DNA of 64,000 nucleotides from DASUPK01 sp963819715 (GTDB taxonomy: Bacteria; Actinomycetota; Thermoleophilia; Solirubrobacterales; 70-9), in assembly GCA_963819715.1 (NCBI GenBank), contig CAWFXE010000003.1:1-64000 (forward strand). The letters run 5' to 3'. The translations under genes were made by a program, and so were the position numbers. The notes under the pieces are model-generated. The model was not told where the DNA came from, did not search any database, and saw only the letters and a program-made list of their open reading frames with translations. Positions 16,730 to 24,119 of the stretch are shown here, in pieces (positions within the stretch are counted from its first letter, which is position 1; the number at the start of each line of letters is the position of its first letter).

Positions 16730-18216
16730 TGTTCGGGCCGCCTGCGCCTGTCGATCGCCTCCAGGACGTGATCCGGGCTGATGCGATCCTCGCCCTCCAG
16801 GTCGGCGATCGTGCGCGCAAGCCGCAGGCAGCGATCCCATCCCCGGGCGCTGAGGCCGAGCTGGCGGTGTCCGCCGTCCAGGACGCTCCTCGCCGGCGGG
16901 TCGAGATCGCAGTGCCGGCGCAGCTCACTCGGGGTCATGTCCGCATTCGCCCGCCCCGGCCCCAGGCGCTCCTCCTGCGCGACTCGCGCGGCCAGCACTC
17001 TCGCCCTCACCGCGGCGGAGTCCTCGCTGGACTTCTCGGCCAGCTCCTCCGGCGGCGGGGGATCGACCCTGAAGGTGATGTCGATCCGGTCGGCGAGAGC
17101 GCCGCTGAGCTTGGCCACGTACCGGGTGACGGCACCCGGATGACACTCGCACTCGCCGGAGTCGGGGCCGTTGCCGCATGGGCAGGGGTTGGACGCCGCG
17201 ACCAGCATGAAGCGGCAGGGCAGCGAGATCGTACCGGTGGTCCGCGTGATGGTCACCGCCCCCTCCTCGAGAGGAACCCGCAGCGCCTCCAGCGCATCCC
17301 GCCGGAACTCCCCCAGCTCGTCGAGAAAGAGAACGCCGCGATGAGCCCGCGTCACCTCGCCCGGGCGGGGCGGCGAGCCGCCCCCGACCAGGGCCCTTCC
17401 CGAGACGGTGTGGTGCGGCGCCCTGAAGGGACGGCGCAGACGCGGCCCGCCGTTCTCGCCGCAGACGCCCGCGATCCTGGTGACCTCGATCACCTCGTTG
17501 CGGCTCAGCGGCGGGAGCAGGGAGGGCAGCCTGTTCAGCGCCAGCGTCTTGCCTCCGCCCGGCGGGCCGATAAGGAGGATGCTGTGTGCCCCCGCGGCCG
17601 CGACCTCGAGGCAGCGGCGCAGGGCCGGATGGCCTCGCAGGTCCTCCAGGTCCGGCAGATCGTCATCGGGGATCTCGGGCGGCGATGCCGGCGGGACCGG
17701 TTCGACCGATCCCTCCGCCAGCTCGCGCAGCTTGGTGACGTGGTCCACCGGCATCACCTCGAGCCCAGCGACGAGCGCCGCCTGCGCAGCATCTCCGGGA
17801 GCCACCGCGACCCCTCTCATCCCCCACTCGCGCGCCCCTTCGGCCATGGCCAGCGCGCCGGGGACCGGCCGGATCGCTCCGTCGAGCGCCAGCTCGCCCG
17901 CCAGCGCGTAGCGGTCGAGCACCGTCCGCGGGAGCTGCCCGGAGGCGACCAGAACCGCGGCGGCGATCGCGAGATCGAAGCCGGGACCGGCCTTGCGGAG
18001 ATCGGCCGGCGCGAGGTTGGCGGTAATCCGGTGCTGCGGATACTTGAAGCCCGAGTTGACGAGGGCGGAGCGGACCCGCTCACGCGACTCCCGCACGGCG
18101 GCGTCGGGTAGGCCGACGATCGTGAAGGAGGGAAGGCCGCCGCCGATGTCGACCTCGACGTGCACGGGCTCCGCGGCGACGCCGATCAGGGCGAAGGTCC
18201 GTGCGAGCGCGAACAT
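16726..18216 (-). CDS. comM: YifB/ComM family Mg-chelatase-like AAA ATPase
   Basis: A 496-residue protein. The N-terminal ChlI-like domain begins with VHVEVDIGGGLPSFTIVGLP, the P-loop is LLIGPPGGGKTLAL, then LFLDELGEF (Walker B) and the zinc-like NPCPCGNGPDSGECEC segment, with a C-terminal lid (LSARGWDRCLRLARTIADLEG). In Gram-negative species ComM drives branch migration of incoming DNA. The coupled dprA supports a role in natural transformation. Divergent from yraN. Confidence 0.93.
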   Translation of the reverse strand: MFALARTFALIGVAAEPVHVEVDIGGGLPSFTIVGLPDAAVRESRERVRSALVNSGFKYPQHRITANLAPADLRKAGPGFDLAIAAAVLVASGQLPRTVLDRYALAGELALDGAIRPVPGALAMAEGAREWGMRGVAVAPGDAAQAALVAGLEVMPVDHVTKLRELAEGSVEPVPPASPPEIPDDDLPDLEDLRGHPALRRCLEVAAAGAHSILLIGPPGGGKTLALNRLPSLLPPLSRNEVIEVTRIAGVCGENGGPRLRRPFRAPHHTVSGRALVGGGSPPRPGEVTRAHRGVLFLDELGEFRRDALEALRVPLEEGAVTITRTTGTISLPCRFMLVAASNPCPCGNGPDSGECECHPGAVTRYVAKLSGALADRIDITFRVDPPPPEELAEKSSEDSAAVRARVLAARVAQEERLGPGRANADMTPSELRRHCDLDPPARSVLDGGHRQLGLSARGWDRCLRLARTIADLEGEDRISPDHVLEAIDRRRRPEQ

Positions 18217-18320
18217 GGCCTGACCGTACTGCCCGCCAAATCGCGCCTGGCGCGCCGAACGTCACGATCGCGTCACGCCCTGCGCGCGTCCCGCTCGCCC
18301 GCCGGCCGGAGGATTCGTCG

Positions 18321-18695
18321 ATGACCTACGCCAGGCTGAGGCTGGGACGGCGTGCCGAGGATCTCGTCGCAAGGCGATTGGAGAGCGCCGGCTGGCGGCT
18401 CGTGGGCCGGAACGTCCGGCTTTCCTCCGGCGAGCTCGACATCGTCGCGCTCGACGGATCCACCCTGGTCTTCGTCGAGGTGAAGGCCGGCAGCGCCGGG
18501 GCGGCCGTTGGACCCGAGCGCCCCGCCCACATGGTCGGCCGCCGCAAGCAGCTCAAGCTCCGCCGCCTGGCCCGCGAGTGGATCGCTGAGGGACGCGGCC
18601 CTTCAGGCGTCGCGGGCTATCGCTTCGACGTCGTCGGCGTCAGCTTCGGCCTGGATGGCCTCGCGGATGTCGATCACATCCGCCAGGCCTTCTGA
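18321..18695 (+). CDS. yraN: YraN/UPF0102 family endonuclease-like protein
   Basis: A 124-residue protein with the restriction-endonuclease-like core: GRRAEDLVARRLESAGW, RLSSGELDIVALDGSTLVFV and VEVKAG, giving the D-ExK catalytic arrangement. The ATG follows GGAGGATTC. It is plus strand although its usual neighbours (rnhB, comM) are minus strand, so the gene is inverted relative to the common order. Its last 93 bases lie antisense to the rnhB 3' end. Confidence 0.9.
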   Translation: MTYARLRLGRRAEDLVARRLESAGWRLVGRNVRLSSGELDIVALDGSTLVFVEVKAGSAGAAVGPERPAHMVGRRKQLKLRRLAREWIAEGRGPSGVAGYRFDVVGVSFGLDGLADVDHIRQAF

Positions 18696-19379
18696 ACCCG
18701 GCGGCTCCTCGAACTCCCCGACCCCGGAGGTCAGATCGAGTTGCGAGTAGGCGACCGACGCGAACGAGCGACGGTGGAGCGGGCAGATGCCGTTCCGGAT
18801 GATCGCCTCGCGGTGCTCGGGCGTCGAGTAGCCGACGTTCCCCTCGAAGCTCCACTCCGGATAGAGCGGTGCGACGCGGCGCATGTAGCGATCGCGCGTC
18901 ACCTTGGCGATCACCGAGGCGGCGGCGATCGCGGCGCTGCGGGCGTCGCCGTCGATCACCCGCTCGTGGTCGAGCTTACAGGCATGGAGCCGGAAGCCGT
19001 CCACCAGCCGGGTTGAGTCGACCTGCGCGATCGCGTGCATACAGTCGGTCAGGGCGGCCATGTTCGAGACGTGCAGGCCGTTGCGGTCGATGCAGCGGGG
19101 CGAGCGGACGGCGACCGAGACGTGGACGGCCGCCCGAATCACGGCCGGATAGAGCTGCTCACGCTCCTCCTCGCTCTTCTGCTTCGAGTCGTCGAGCCGC
19201 GCCAGTGCGAGTCGCTCCGAGCGGCCGATCCGCTCAAGGTCGATGAGGACACCGGCGGCGAGCAACGGGCCGGCGAGCGATCCGCGGCCGGCCTCGTCGA
19301 CGCCGGCGACGAAGCGGCGGCCAAAGGAGCGGTCGAAGCGGAACAGCCTGGCCGAGGTTCTCTTACGACGCTTCGCCAT
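18603..19379 (-). CDS. rnhB: Ribonuclease HII
   Basis: A 258-residue RNase HII: VAGVDEAGRGSLAGPLLAAG with the catalytic Asp-Glu pair, LDDSKQKSEEERE, VDGFRLHA in place of the usual VDG motif and ASVIAKVTRDRYM. It removes ribonucleotides from DNA. After the normal end (YSQLDLTSGVGEFEEP) there is an acidic tail of about 30 residues that lies antisense to yraN. ATG start, followed upstream by palindromic element copy B and lepB. Confidence 0.92.
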   Translation of the reverse strand: MAKRRKRTSARLFRFDRSFGRRFVAGVDEAGRGSLAGPLLAAGVLIDLERIGRSERLALARLDDSKQKSEEEREQLYPAVIRAAVHVSVAVRSPRCIDRNGLHVSNMAALTDCMHAIAQVDSTRLVDGFRLHACKLDHERVIDGDARSAAIAAASVIAKVTRDRYMRRVAPLYPEWSFEGNVGYSTPEHREAIIRNGICPLHRRSFASVAYSQLDLTSGVGEFEEPPGSEGLADVIDIREAIQAEADADDVEAIARDA

Positions 19380-19380
19380 A

Positions 19381-19465
19381 TAGCCGCGGCCACGAGCGGC
19401 CGCCCTCCATAAGTCGCTCCGGGCCTCGCCCTTCGCTCCTGAGTACAGCGGCCTGGTGGCCGCTA
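19381..19465 (-). repeat. Stop-anchored palindromic element, copy B
   Basis: An 85-bp copy of the element also found at 7638-7721 and 59004-59087. In gene sense it starts TAGCGGCCACCAGGCCGCT; the TAG is the stop codon of lepB. It ends directly in front of the rnhB ATG. The outer stem GCGGCCAC/GTGGCCGC and central hairpin GGGC-GAG-GCCC are intact; the loop differs from copies A and C (GAA). Confidence 0.75.
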
Positions 19466-20098
19466 AAAGATGCCGATCCGGTCGGGAGGCCAGTAGGTGG
19501 CGAAGGCCTCTCCGATGATCCAGTCTCGGGGGACGGGTCCCCAGAAGCGGCTGTCGTCGGACGACCCACGGTTGTCGCCCATCATGAAGTAATGGTCGGG
19601 CGGGATGGTGATGGGTTTGGGCAAATTGCAGGCTCCGCCCGGCGTGCAGGGGTTGATGAAGTCCTCTTGAGCGACCTTGCCGTTGACGACGGGATGTCCG
19701 TTCTCGACGCTCAGCGTGTCGCCCGGGCCGGCGACGATCCGCTTGATGAAGTTGACGCTCGCCTCCTGAGGGGTCGGCTCATCGCAGGCCGCGCCGCTTG
19801 AGCCGCCGGCGCCGGTCCGCGGGTCGCCGCACTCTCCGCCCACGCCGCCCCCGTTGGCCCCCTCCGGCGGGTGGAAGACGACGATGTCCCCGATCTGCGG
19901 GTCCTTGAAGTGGTAGAGGAAGCGGTTGACCAGCACGCGCTGACCGACGTCGAGAGTCGGCTCCATCGACTCCGATGGGATCTGGTACGGCTTGACGATG
20001 AACGCCTGAATCCCGAGCGCGAGCCCGAGAGCGAGCGCGACGATGACGACGAGCTCGAGGAGCGCGCCCTGGGTGCTGTGGGGTCTCGGGAGCTTCAG
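19463..20098 (-). CDS. lepB: Signal peptidase I
   Basis: The S26A protease core is clear: PSESMEPTLDVGQRVLVNRF with the catalytic Ser (Ser44 from the proposed start), IGDIVVFHPP, NFIKRIVAGPGDTLS with the catalytic Lys (about 119) and MMGDNRGSSDDSRFWGPV. A glycine-rich insert lies between the two catalytic blocks. The first canonical start, ATG at 19966, would remove the membrane helix and catalytic Ser. Extending to a CTG at 20098 adds LLELVVIVALALGLALGI, the required anchor, and overlaps the rplS stop as CTGA. A CTG start is therefore proposed (211 residues). Confidence 0.88.
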   Translation of the reverse strand: MKLPRPHSTQGALLELVVIVALALGLALGIQAFIVKPYQIPSESMEPTLDVGQRVLVNRFLYHFKDPQIGDIVVFHPPEGANGGGVGGECGDPRTGAGGSSGAACDEPTPQEASVNFIKRIVAGPGDTLSVENGHPVVNGKVAQEDFINPCTPGGACNLPKPITIPPDHYFMMGDNRGSSDDSRFWGPVPRDWIIGEAFATYWPPDRIGIF

Positions 20099-20661
20099 TC
20101 TTCTGCCTTTTCGGGGGCGGCGTCGGCCGTCGCGTCTGGCTCCGGCTCCTGATTCGCCTCCGCCTCTTCCCCATCAGCATCCGCTGCCGGCTCCGCCTCG
20201 CCCGCGGACTCCTCCTCGACGGGCTCGACCAGCTCGGCCTCGGCCTCGCTGACCGCGACGCCCTCGGCGTCGACGGCCTCGGCCTCCTCCTCGGCCACCA
20301 GCACGTCGTCCTCGATCCCCCAGCGGCGCTCGGCCACTCGGGCGCTCTTGCCGACCTTGTCCCGCAGGTAGTAGAGCTTGGCGCGGCGGACGTCGCCGCG
20401 AGCCGCCACCTCGAGCTTCTCGATCTTCGGGGAGTGCAGCGGGAAGGTTCGCTCGACACCGACGCCGAACGACTGCTTCCGCACGGTGAAGGTCTCGCGC
20501 ACGCCGCTGCCCTGGCGCTTGATGACGATGCCCTCGAAGACCTGGGTCCGCTTGCGGCTTCCCTCGATGACCTGGAAGTGAACGCGAACGCGATCGCCGG
20601 CTCCAAACCTGGGCCGCTGCTTCAGGTCACGCTTCTCGAGGCTGTCGATGACGGTGCTCAT
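20095..20661 (-). CDS. rplS: 50S ribosomal protein L19 with long acidic tail
   Basis: Residues 1-115 are a normal L19: FGAGDRVRVHFQVIEGSRKR, VFEGIVIKRQGSGVRETFTV, FPLHSPKIEKLEV and RAKLYYLRDKVGKSARV. About 70 further residues are almost only Glu, Ala, Asp, Pro and Val. The family usually stops near 115, so the tail is an addition. The ATG at 20661 is chosen because it gives the normal L19 N-terminus (MSTVIDSLEK); an in-frame start 13 codons earlier adds unlike sequence. It precedes lepB with a CTGA overlap. Confidence 0.93.
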   Translation of the reverse strand: MSTVIDSLEKRDLKQRPRFGAGDRVRVHFQVIEGSRKRTQVFEGIVIKRQGSGVRETFTVRKQSFGVGVERTFPLHSPKIEKLEVAARGDVRRAKLYYLRDKVGKSARVAERRWGIEDDVLVAEEEAEAVDAEGVAVSEAEAELVEPVEEESAGEAEPAADADGEEAEANQEPEPDATADAAPEKAED

Positions 20662-20746
20662 CAGGGAGAGGATGATCGGCTGCGAACTTAAAAAAAGCAC
20701 GAGCCCGGGGGCGCGCGCCGCGACGCGGAAGGTTAGCGGAGAAGAG

Positions 20747-21406
20747 CTACTCCGCCCGCCTCTTCGATTGCTCCATGCGCCACTCCTTCACACGGGCGTG
20801 ATTGCCCGAGACCAGGACGTCGGGAACGTCCCAGCCGCGATAGGTCGCCGGCCGCGTGTAGTGCGGGTATTCGGGAGCTCCCTCGAGCGCCGCGCTGTAG
20901 GACTCCTCGACCGCGCTCTCAGCGTCGCCCAGCGCGCCGGGCAGCTTTCGCAGCACCGAGTCGGCGATCACCATCGCCGGGAGCTCTCCCCCGGCGAGCA
21001 CGTAGCGGCCGATCGAGACCGCCTCGTCCGCGAGGTGCTCCACCACGCGCTCGTCGAAGCCCTCGTAGCGGCCGCAGAGCAGGGCGACGTGCGGTTCGGC
21101 TGCGAGCTCCGCCGCCAGAGCCTCGTCGAGCAGCCGGCCCGACGGCGCCAGGGCGATCTTGCGGACCGCGTCGCGACTGGAGCCGTAGGCGGTCTCGAGC
21201 GCGGCATCGACGACGTCCACCCGCATTACCATCCCGGCGCCGCCGCCGTAGGGCGCGTCGTCGACCTGGCCGGCGCCGAGGGGCGTGGTGTCGCGGTAGT
21301 TGCGGAAGGTCAGCTGGTTGTCGCGCGCGAGCGCGTTCGAGACGTGGCGCTGGCGCAGGAACCATTCGAAGTGCTCCGGGAAGAGCGTGAACACGTCGAT
21401 GCGCAC
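20747..21406 (-). CDS. trmD: tRNA (guanine-N1)-methyltransferase TrmD
   Basis: A 219-residue SPOUT methyltransferase: MRIDVFTLFPEHF, DDAPYGGGAGMVMRVDV, LLCGRYEGFDERV and the knot region SIGRYVLAGGELPAMVIADS, ending with HYTRPATYRGWDVPDVLVSG. It methylates G37 in tRNAs. In most genomes rimM lies between this gene and the KH-domain gene; here only 9 bases separate them and rimM is missing. Confidence 0.95.
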   Translation of the reverse strand: MRIDVFTLFPEHFEWFLRQRHVSNALARDNQLTFRNYRDTTPLGAGQVDDAPYGGGAGMVMRVDVVDAALETAYGSSRDAVRKIALAPSGRLLDEALAAELAAEPHVALLCGRYEGFDERVVEHLADEAVSIGRYVLAGGELPAMVIADSVLRKLPGALGDAESAVEESYSAALEGAPEYPHYTRPATYRGWDVPDVLVSGNHARVKEWRMEQSKRRAE

Positions 21407-21415
21407 GGCCGGCCC

Positions 21416-21649
21416 TCAGTCCAGGATGTCGACGACCACGCGCTTGTCCTCGCGGGTCGCCGCTGCCTTCATCACAGAGCGCAGCGCGTTGGCGACGCGA
21501 CCGCCGCGGCCGATCACCCGGCCGAGATCGTCATCGGCCACCTCGACCTCCAGCAGGACCTCGCCGTCGATCTCCTCGACCTCGGTCACCTGAACCTGGT
21601 CCGGATGCTCGACCAGCGACCTCGTGAGGAAGTCGAGCAGCTCGCGCAC
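21416..21649 (-). CDS. khpA: KH-domain RNA-binding protein KhpA (YlqC)
   Basis: A 77-residue single KH domain with VAVADDDLGRVIGRGGRVAN-type core (the GRGG loop is visible as IGRGGRVANALRSV), then ATREDKRVVVDILD. KhpA binds RNA with KhpB/EloR and influences cell elongation in Gram-positive bacteria. Three bases from rpsP. Confidence 0.92.
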   Translation of the reverse strand: MRELLDFLTRSLVEHPDQVQVTEVEEIDGEVLLEVEVADDDLGRVIGRGGRVANALRSVMKAAATREDKRVVVDILD

Positions 21650-21652
21650 CGG

Positions 21653-21907
21653 CTAGCTACCGGCCGACTCGATGCCCTTGGTGCGGAGGAGGGTGGCCAC
21701 CGTCCTGGTCGGCCGCGCGCCCTTCTCCAGCCAGTGCTTGGCGCGATCCTCGTCGATCACGATCAGGGAGGGATCGGGCTGGGGGTTGTACTGGCCGATC
21801 GTCTCGATCGTGCGGCCGTCCCGCGGCGAGCGCTGGTCGGCGACGACAACCCTCCAGATCGGGTTCTTCTTGGACCCGACCCTGCGAAGTCTGATTCTCA
21901 CGGACAT
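21653..21907 (-). CDS. rpsP: 30S ribosomal protein S16
   Basis: An 84-residue S16: MSVRIRLRRVGSKKNPIWRV, VVADQRSPRDGRTIETIGQY and NPQPDPSLIVIDEDRAKHWL. Full length. It lies in the conserved order ffh-rpsP-khpA-trmD-rplS and is probably co-transcribed with them. Confidence 0.96.
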   Translation of the reverse strand: MSVRIRLRRVGSKKNPIWRVVVADQRSPRDGRTIETIGQYNPQPDPSLIVIDEDRAKHWLEKGARPTRTVATLLRTKGIESAGS

Positions 21908-21937
21908 GCGGCGGCGGAGGTTAGAGGACGCCCGTGC

Positions 21938-23269
21938 TCAACGCATGCCCCGCATGAGCTGCTGCGGGTCGGGCATCTTGCCCTCTGACATCTGCTTCAT
22001 CAGCTTGTTCATCTGGCCGAACTGCTTGACCAGGCGGTTGACTGCCTGGACCGTCGTCCCGGAACCCGTCGCGATGCGCTTGCGGCGAGAGCCGTTGATC
22101 TCCGCCGGGTGCGCGCGCTCGTAGGGCGTCATCGACTGGATGATCGCCTCGAGCCGGTCGAGCTCTCGCTCGTCGACCTGGCCCATCCCCTGCATCGCCT
22201 TCCCCATCCCCGGCACCATCTTCATCAGGTTGCCGAGGGGCCCCATGCTGCGGACCTGCTTCATCTGCTTCAGGAAGTCGTCGAGGGTGAACTGCTGCTT
22301 GCGGATCTTGCGCTCCAGGTCCGCCGCCTCGTCCGCGTCGAACTCGTCCTGCGTCTTCTCGATCAGCGACATGACATCGCCCATGCCGAGAATGCGCCCG
22401 GCCATCCGGTCGGGGTGGAAGCGCTCGAGCTCGTCGAGCTTCTCCCCCGTCGAGCCGTACATGATCGGCTTGCCCGTCACCGCGCGAACCGAGAGCGCGG
22501 CGCCGCCGCGCGCGTCGCCATCGAGCTTCGTGATCACGACGCCGTCGAAGTCGGCGACCTCGGCGAAGCTCTCCGCGACGTTGACCGCGTCCTGCCCGGT
22601 CATCGCGTCGACGACCAGGAGGACGTCGTGCGGCTTCACCACCTTCCGCACCTCGGCCAGCTCGTCCATCAGGTCCTGGTCAACGTGCAGGCGACCGGCG
22701 GTATCGACGATCAGGACGTCGCGGTTCTCCTGAACCGCCTGCTCGCGCGCCCACTTCGCGACCTTGACGGCGTCCTTCTCTCCCGGCTGGGAGTAGACGT
22801 GAGCCTTGGCCTGCGCGCCGAGCTTTTCGAGCTGCTCGACGGCAGCCGGCCGCTGCAGGTCGCAGGCGGCCAGGGCGACGTCCTTGTTCTGCTTGCCCAG
22901 GAGCTTGGCCAGCTTGGCGCAGGCGGTCGTCTTGCCCGAACCCTGCAGGCCGCTCATCAGGATCACGGTCGGCCCGTTCGGCGCGAAGACGAGGTCGCGG
23001 CCCGAGCCGCCCATCAGCGCGGTGAGCTCGTCGTTGACGGCCTTGACCACGGTCTGGCCGGGGTTGAGCGCCTCCGAGACCTCCTCGCCGGCGAGGCGCT
23101 CCTTCAGCGCCGCCGTGAAGTCCTTGACGACCTTGAAGTTGACGTCGGCCTCGAGCAGGGCGAGACGGACCTCGCGGAGGGCCTTGTCCACGTCGTCGCT
23201 GTAGAGCTTGCCCCTGGACCGAACGTCGGAGAGGACGCCCTGCAGGCGCTCTGAAAGCTGGTCGAACAT
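21938..23269 (-). CDS. ffh: Signal recognition particle protein Ffh
   Basis: A 443-residue SRP54: N domain (FDQLSERLQGVLSDVRSRGK), GTPase with GLQGSGKTTACAKLA, DTAGRLHVDQDLMDEL and TKLDGDARGGAALS, and a methionine-rich M domain (MKQVRSMGPLGNLMKMVPGM). It binds signal sequences and 4.5S RNA and pairs with FtsY at 26.2 kb. The ATG at 23269 gives the standard start; 69 codons of open frame upstream resemble nothing. Confidence 0.96.
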   Translation of the reverse strand: MFDQLSERLQGVLSDVRSRGKLYSDDVDKALREVRLALLEADVNFKVVKDFTAALKERLAGEEVSEALNPGQTVVKAVNDELTALMGGSGRDLVFAPNGPTVILMSGLQGSGKTTACAKLAKLLGKQNKDVALAACDLQRPAAVEQLEKLGAQAKAHVYSQPGEKDAVKVAKWAREQAVQENRDVLIVDTAGRLHVDQDLMDELAEVRKVVKPHDVLLVVDAMTGQDAVNVAESFAEVADFDGVVITKLDGDARGGAALSVRAVTGKPIMYGSTGEKLDELERFHPDRMAGRILGMGDVMSLIEKTQDEFDADEAADLERKIRKQQFTLDDFLKQMKQVRSMGPLGNLMKMVPGMGKAMQGMGQVDERELDRLEAIIQSMTPYERAHPAEINGSRRKRIATGSGTTVQAVNRLVKQFGQMNKLMKQMSEGKMPDPQQLMRGMR

Positions 23270-23380
23270 CGCGGTCCAGCTTAGAGAGGCGCCTTTGCCA
23301 AGGCGGACAAAGCAAATCGCCAGATTTGACCAAACCCAAGGACCGGTGCGGCCGTAGGAGAGAACAAAGTCAGGGAGATC

Positions 23381-23460
23381 CCAGGGGGATGGCTGAGCGC
23401 CGGGGCTCGGTTGTCGGAGGGCTTCTCCGCGCAACCGAGCCCGGCGCACAGCCGGCCTGG
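23381..23460 (+). promoter_or_regulatory. Large structured 5' leader hairpin upstream of an anchored NSA-repeat gene
   Basis: Five successive segments pair across an 80-base region: CCAGG/CCTGG, GGCTG/CAGCC, GCGCC/GGCGC, GGGCTCGGTTG/CAACCGAGCCC and CGGAG/CTCCG, with a GGCTT loop. The inner 11-bp arm (23403-23413 with 23432-23442) is perfect. The structure ends about 14 bases before the ATG at 23475, just ahead of the ribosome site. The neighbouring ffh gene is divergent, so it cannot be its terminator. It may be a regulatory leader; no known riboswitch class is recognised. Confidence 0.5.
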
Positions 23461-23474
23461 AAAGAGAGGAAGAC

Positions 23475-24119
23475 ATGCGAAAGCTCGTTCGAGGGCTGAT
23501 GCCCAGCCCTGCGCTGATCGTCGCCTGCCTGGCGTTGTTCGTCGCGATGGGAGGCGTCGGCTACGCGGCGCTCAAGGGGAAGGACAAGAGGAAGGTCAGG
23601 ATGATCGCCGACCAGGAGATCGCAAAGCAGGCCCCGGGCCTCAAGGTCTCAAACGCGACCAACGCCAACAGCGCCAACAGCGCGAACAGCGCGAACAGCG
23701 CCAACAGCGCCAACAGCGCCAACAGCGCCAACAAGCTGGATGGCTCCCCAGCCTCGGACTTCCAGCGCTTCTGTGCCGCGGGCGGCATAAAGGGGACAGT
23801 GGTCGTCAACACAACTGGCGCGAGCAACACCAACTTCACCGACGTGCCGGGCTTCAACTGCTTCCGGCCGGGCAACACGACCAGCTCTGTGCAGATCGAG
23901 CGGCTGGCCCAGGGGCAGTACTTCGTCCGGTTCGTGGGCAACTCAGGCCCGAACGCGTCGGGGTCGGCCGTCACCTCAATGGTCGGCGCTGATGGGTACG
24001 TCAACTACGACCTGGCGAACCCGTCCCCGGTCCCTGGTGAGAACGTGTTCATCGCAATCGTCCACAACGCGGCAGGAAACGTGGTGGACAACCGCACGTT
24101 CTCGCTGGTCGCGTACTAG
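23475..24119 (+). CDS. Membrane-anchored NSA-repeat surface protein
   Basis: A 214-residue protein of no named family. It has an N-terminal anchor (MPSPALIVACLALFVAMGGV), a basic linker (KGKDKRKVRMIADQEIAKQA), the phrase APGLKVSNA, seven Asn-Ser-Ala tripeptides, the phrase NKLDG, and a C-terminal domain of about 120 residues rich in Asn/Gly/Ser with two cysteines. The same modular plan occurs at 27231 and 27869, and the anchor alone at 39936. It probably sits on the cell surface. It carries an unusual structured leader and converges on the M23 gene with a 4-base overlap. Confidence 0.7.
   Translation: MRKLVRGLMPSPALIVACLALFVAMGGVGYAALKGKDKRKVRMIADQEIAKQAPGLKVSNATNANSANSANSANSANSANSANSANKLDGSPASDFQRFCAAGGIKGTVVVNTTGASNTNFTDVPGFNCFRPGNTTSSVQIERLAQGQYFVRFVGNSGPNASGSAVTSMVGADGYVNYDLANPSPVPGENVFIAIVHNAAGNVVDNRTFSLVAY
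23667..23729 (+). repeat. Seven tandem 9-bp units encoding Asn-Ser-Ala
   Basis: AACAGCGCC or AACAGCGCG is repeated seven times in frame inside the anchored protein gene. Such a short in-frame tandem repeat can change copy number by slippage without breaking the frame. Confidence 0.8.

Noticed and set aside
23390..23474. Known riboswitch (c-di-AMP or c-di-GMP type) in the structured leader
   Set aside because: The conserved core sequences of those classes were not found; only the large hairpin is supported.
23667..23729. CRISPR-like repeat
   Set aside because: The unit is 9 bp, in frame and without spacers; it is a coding tandem repeat.
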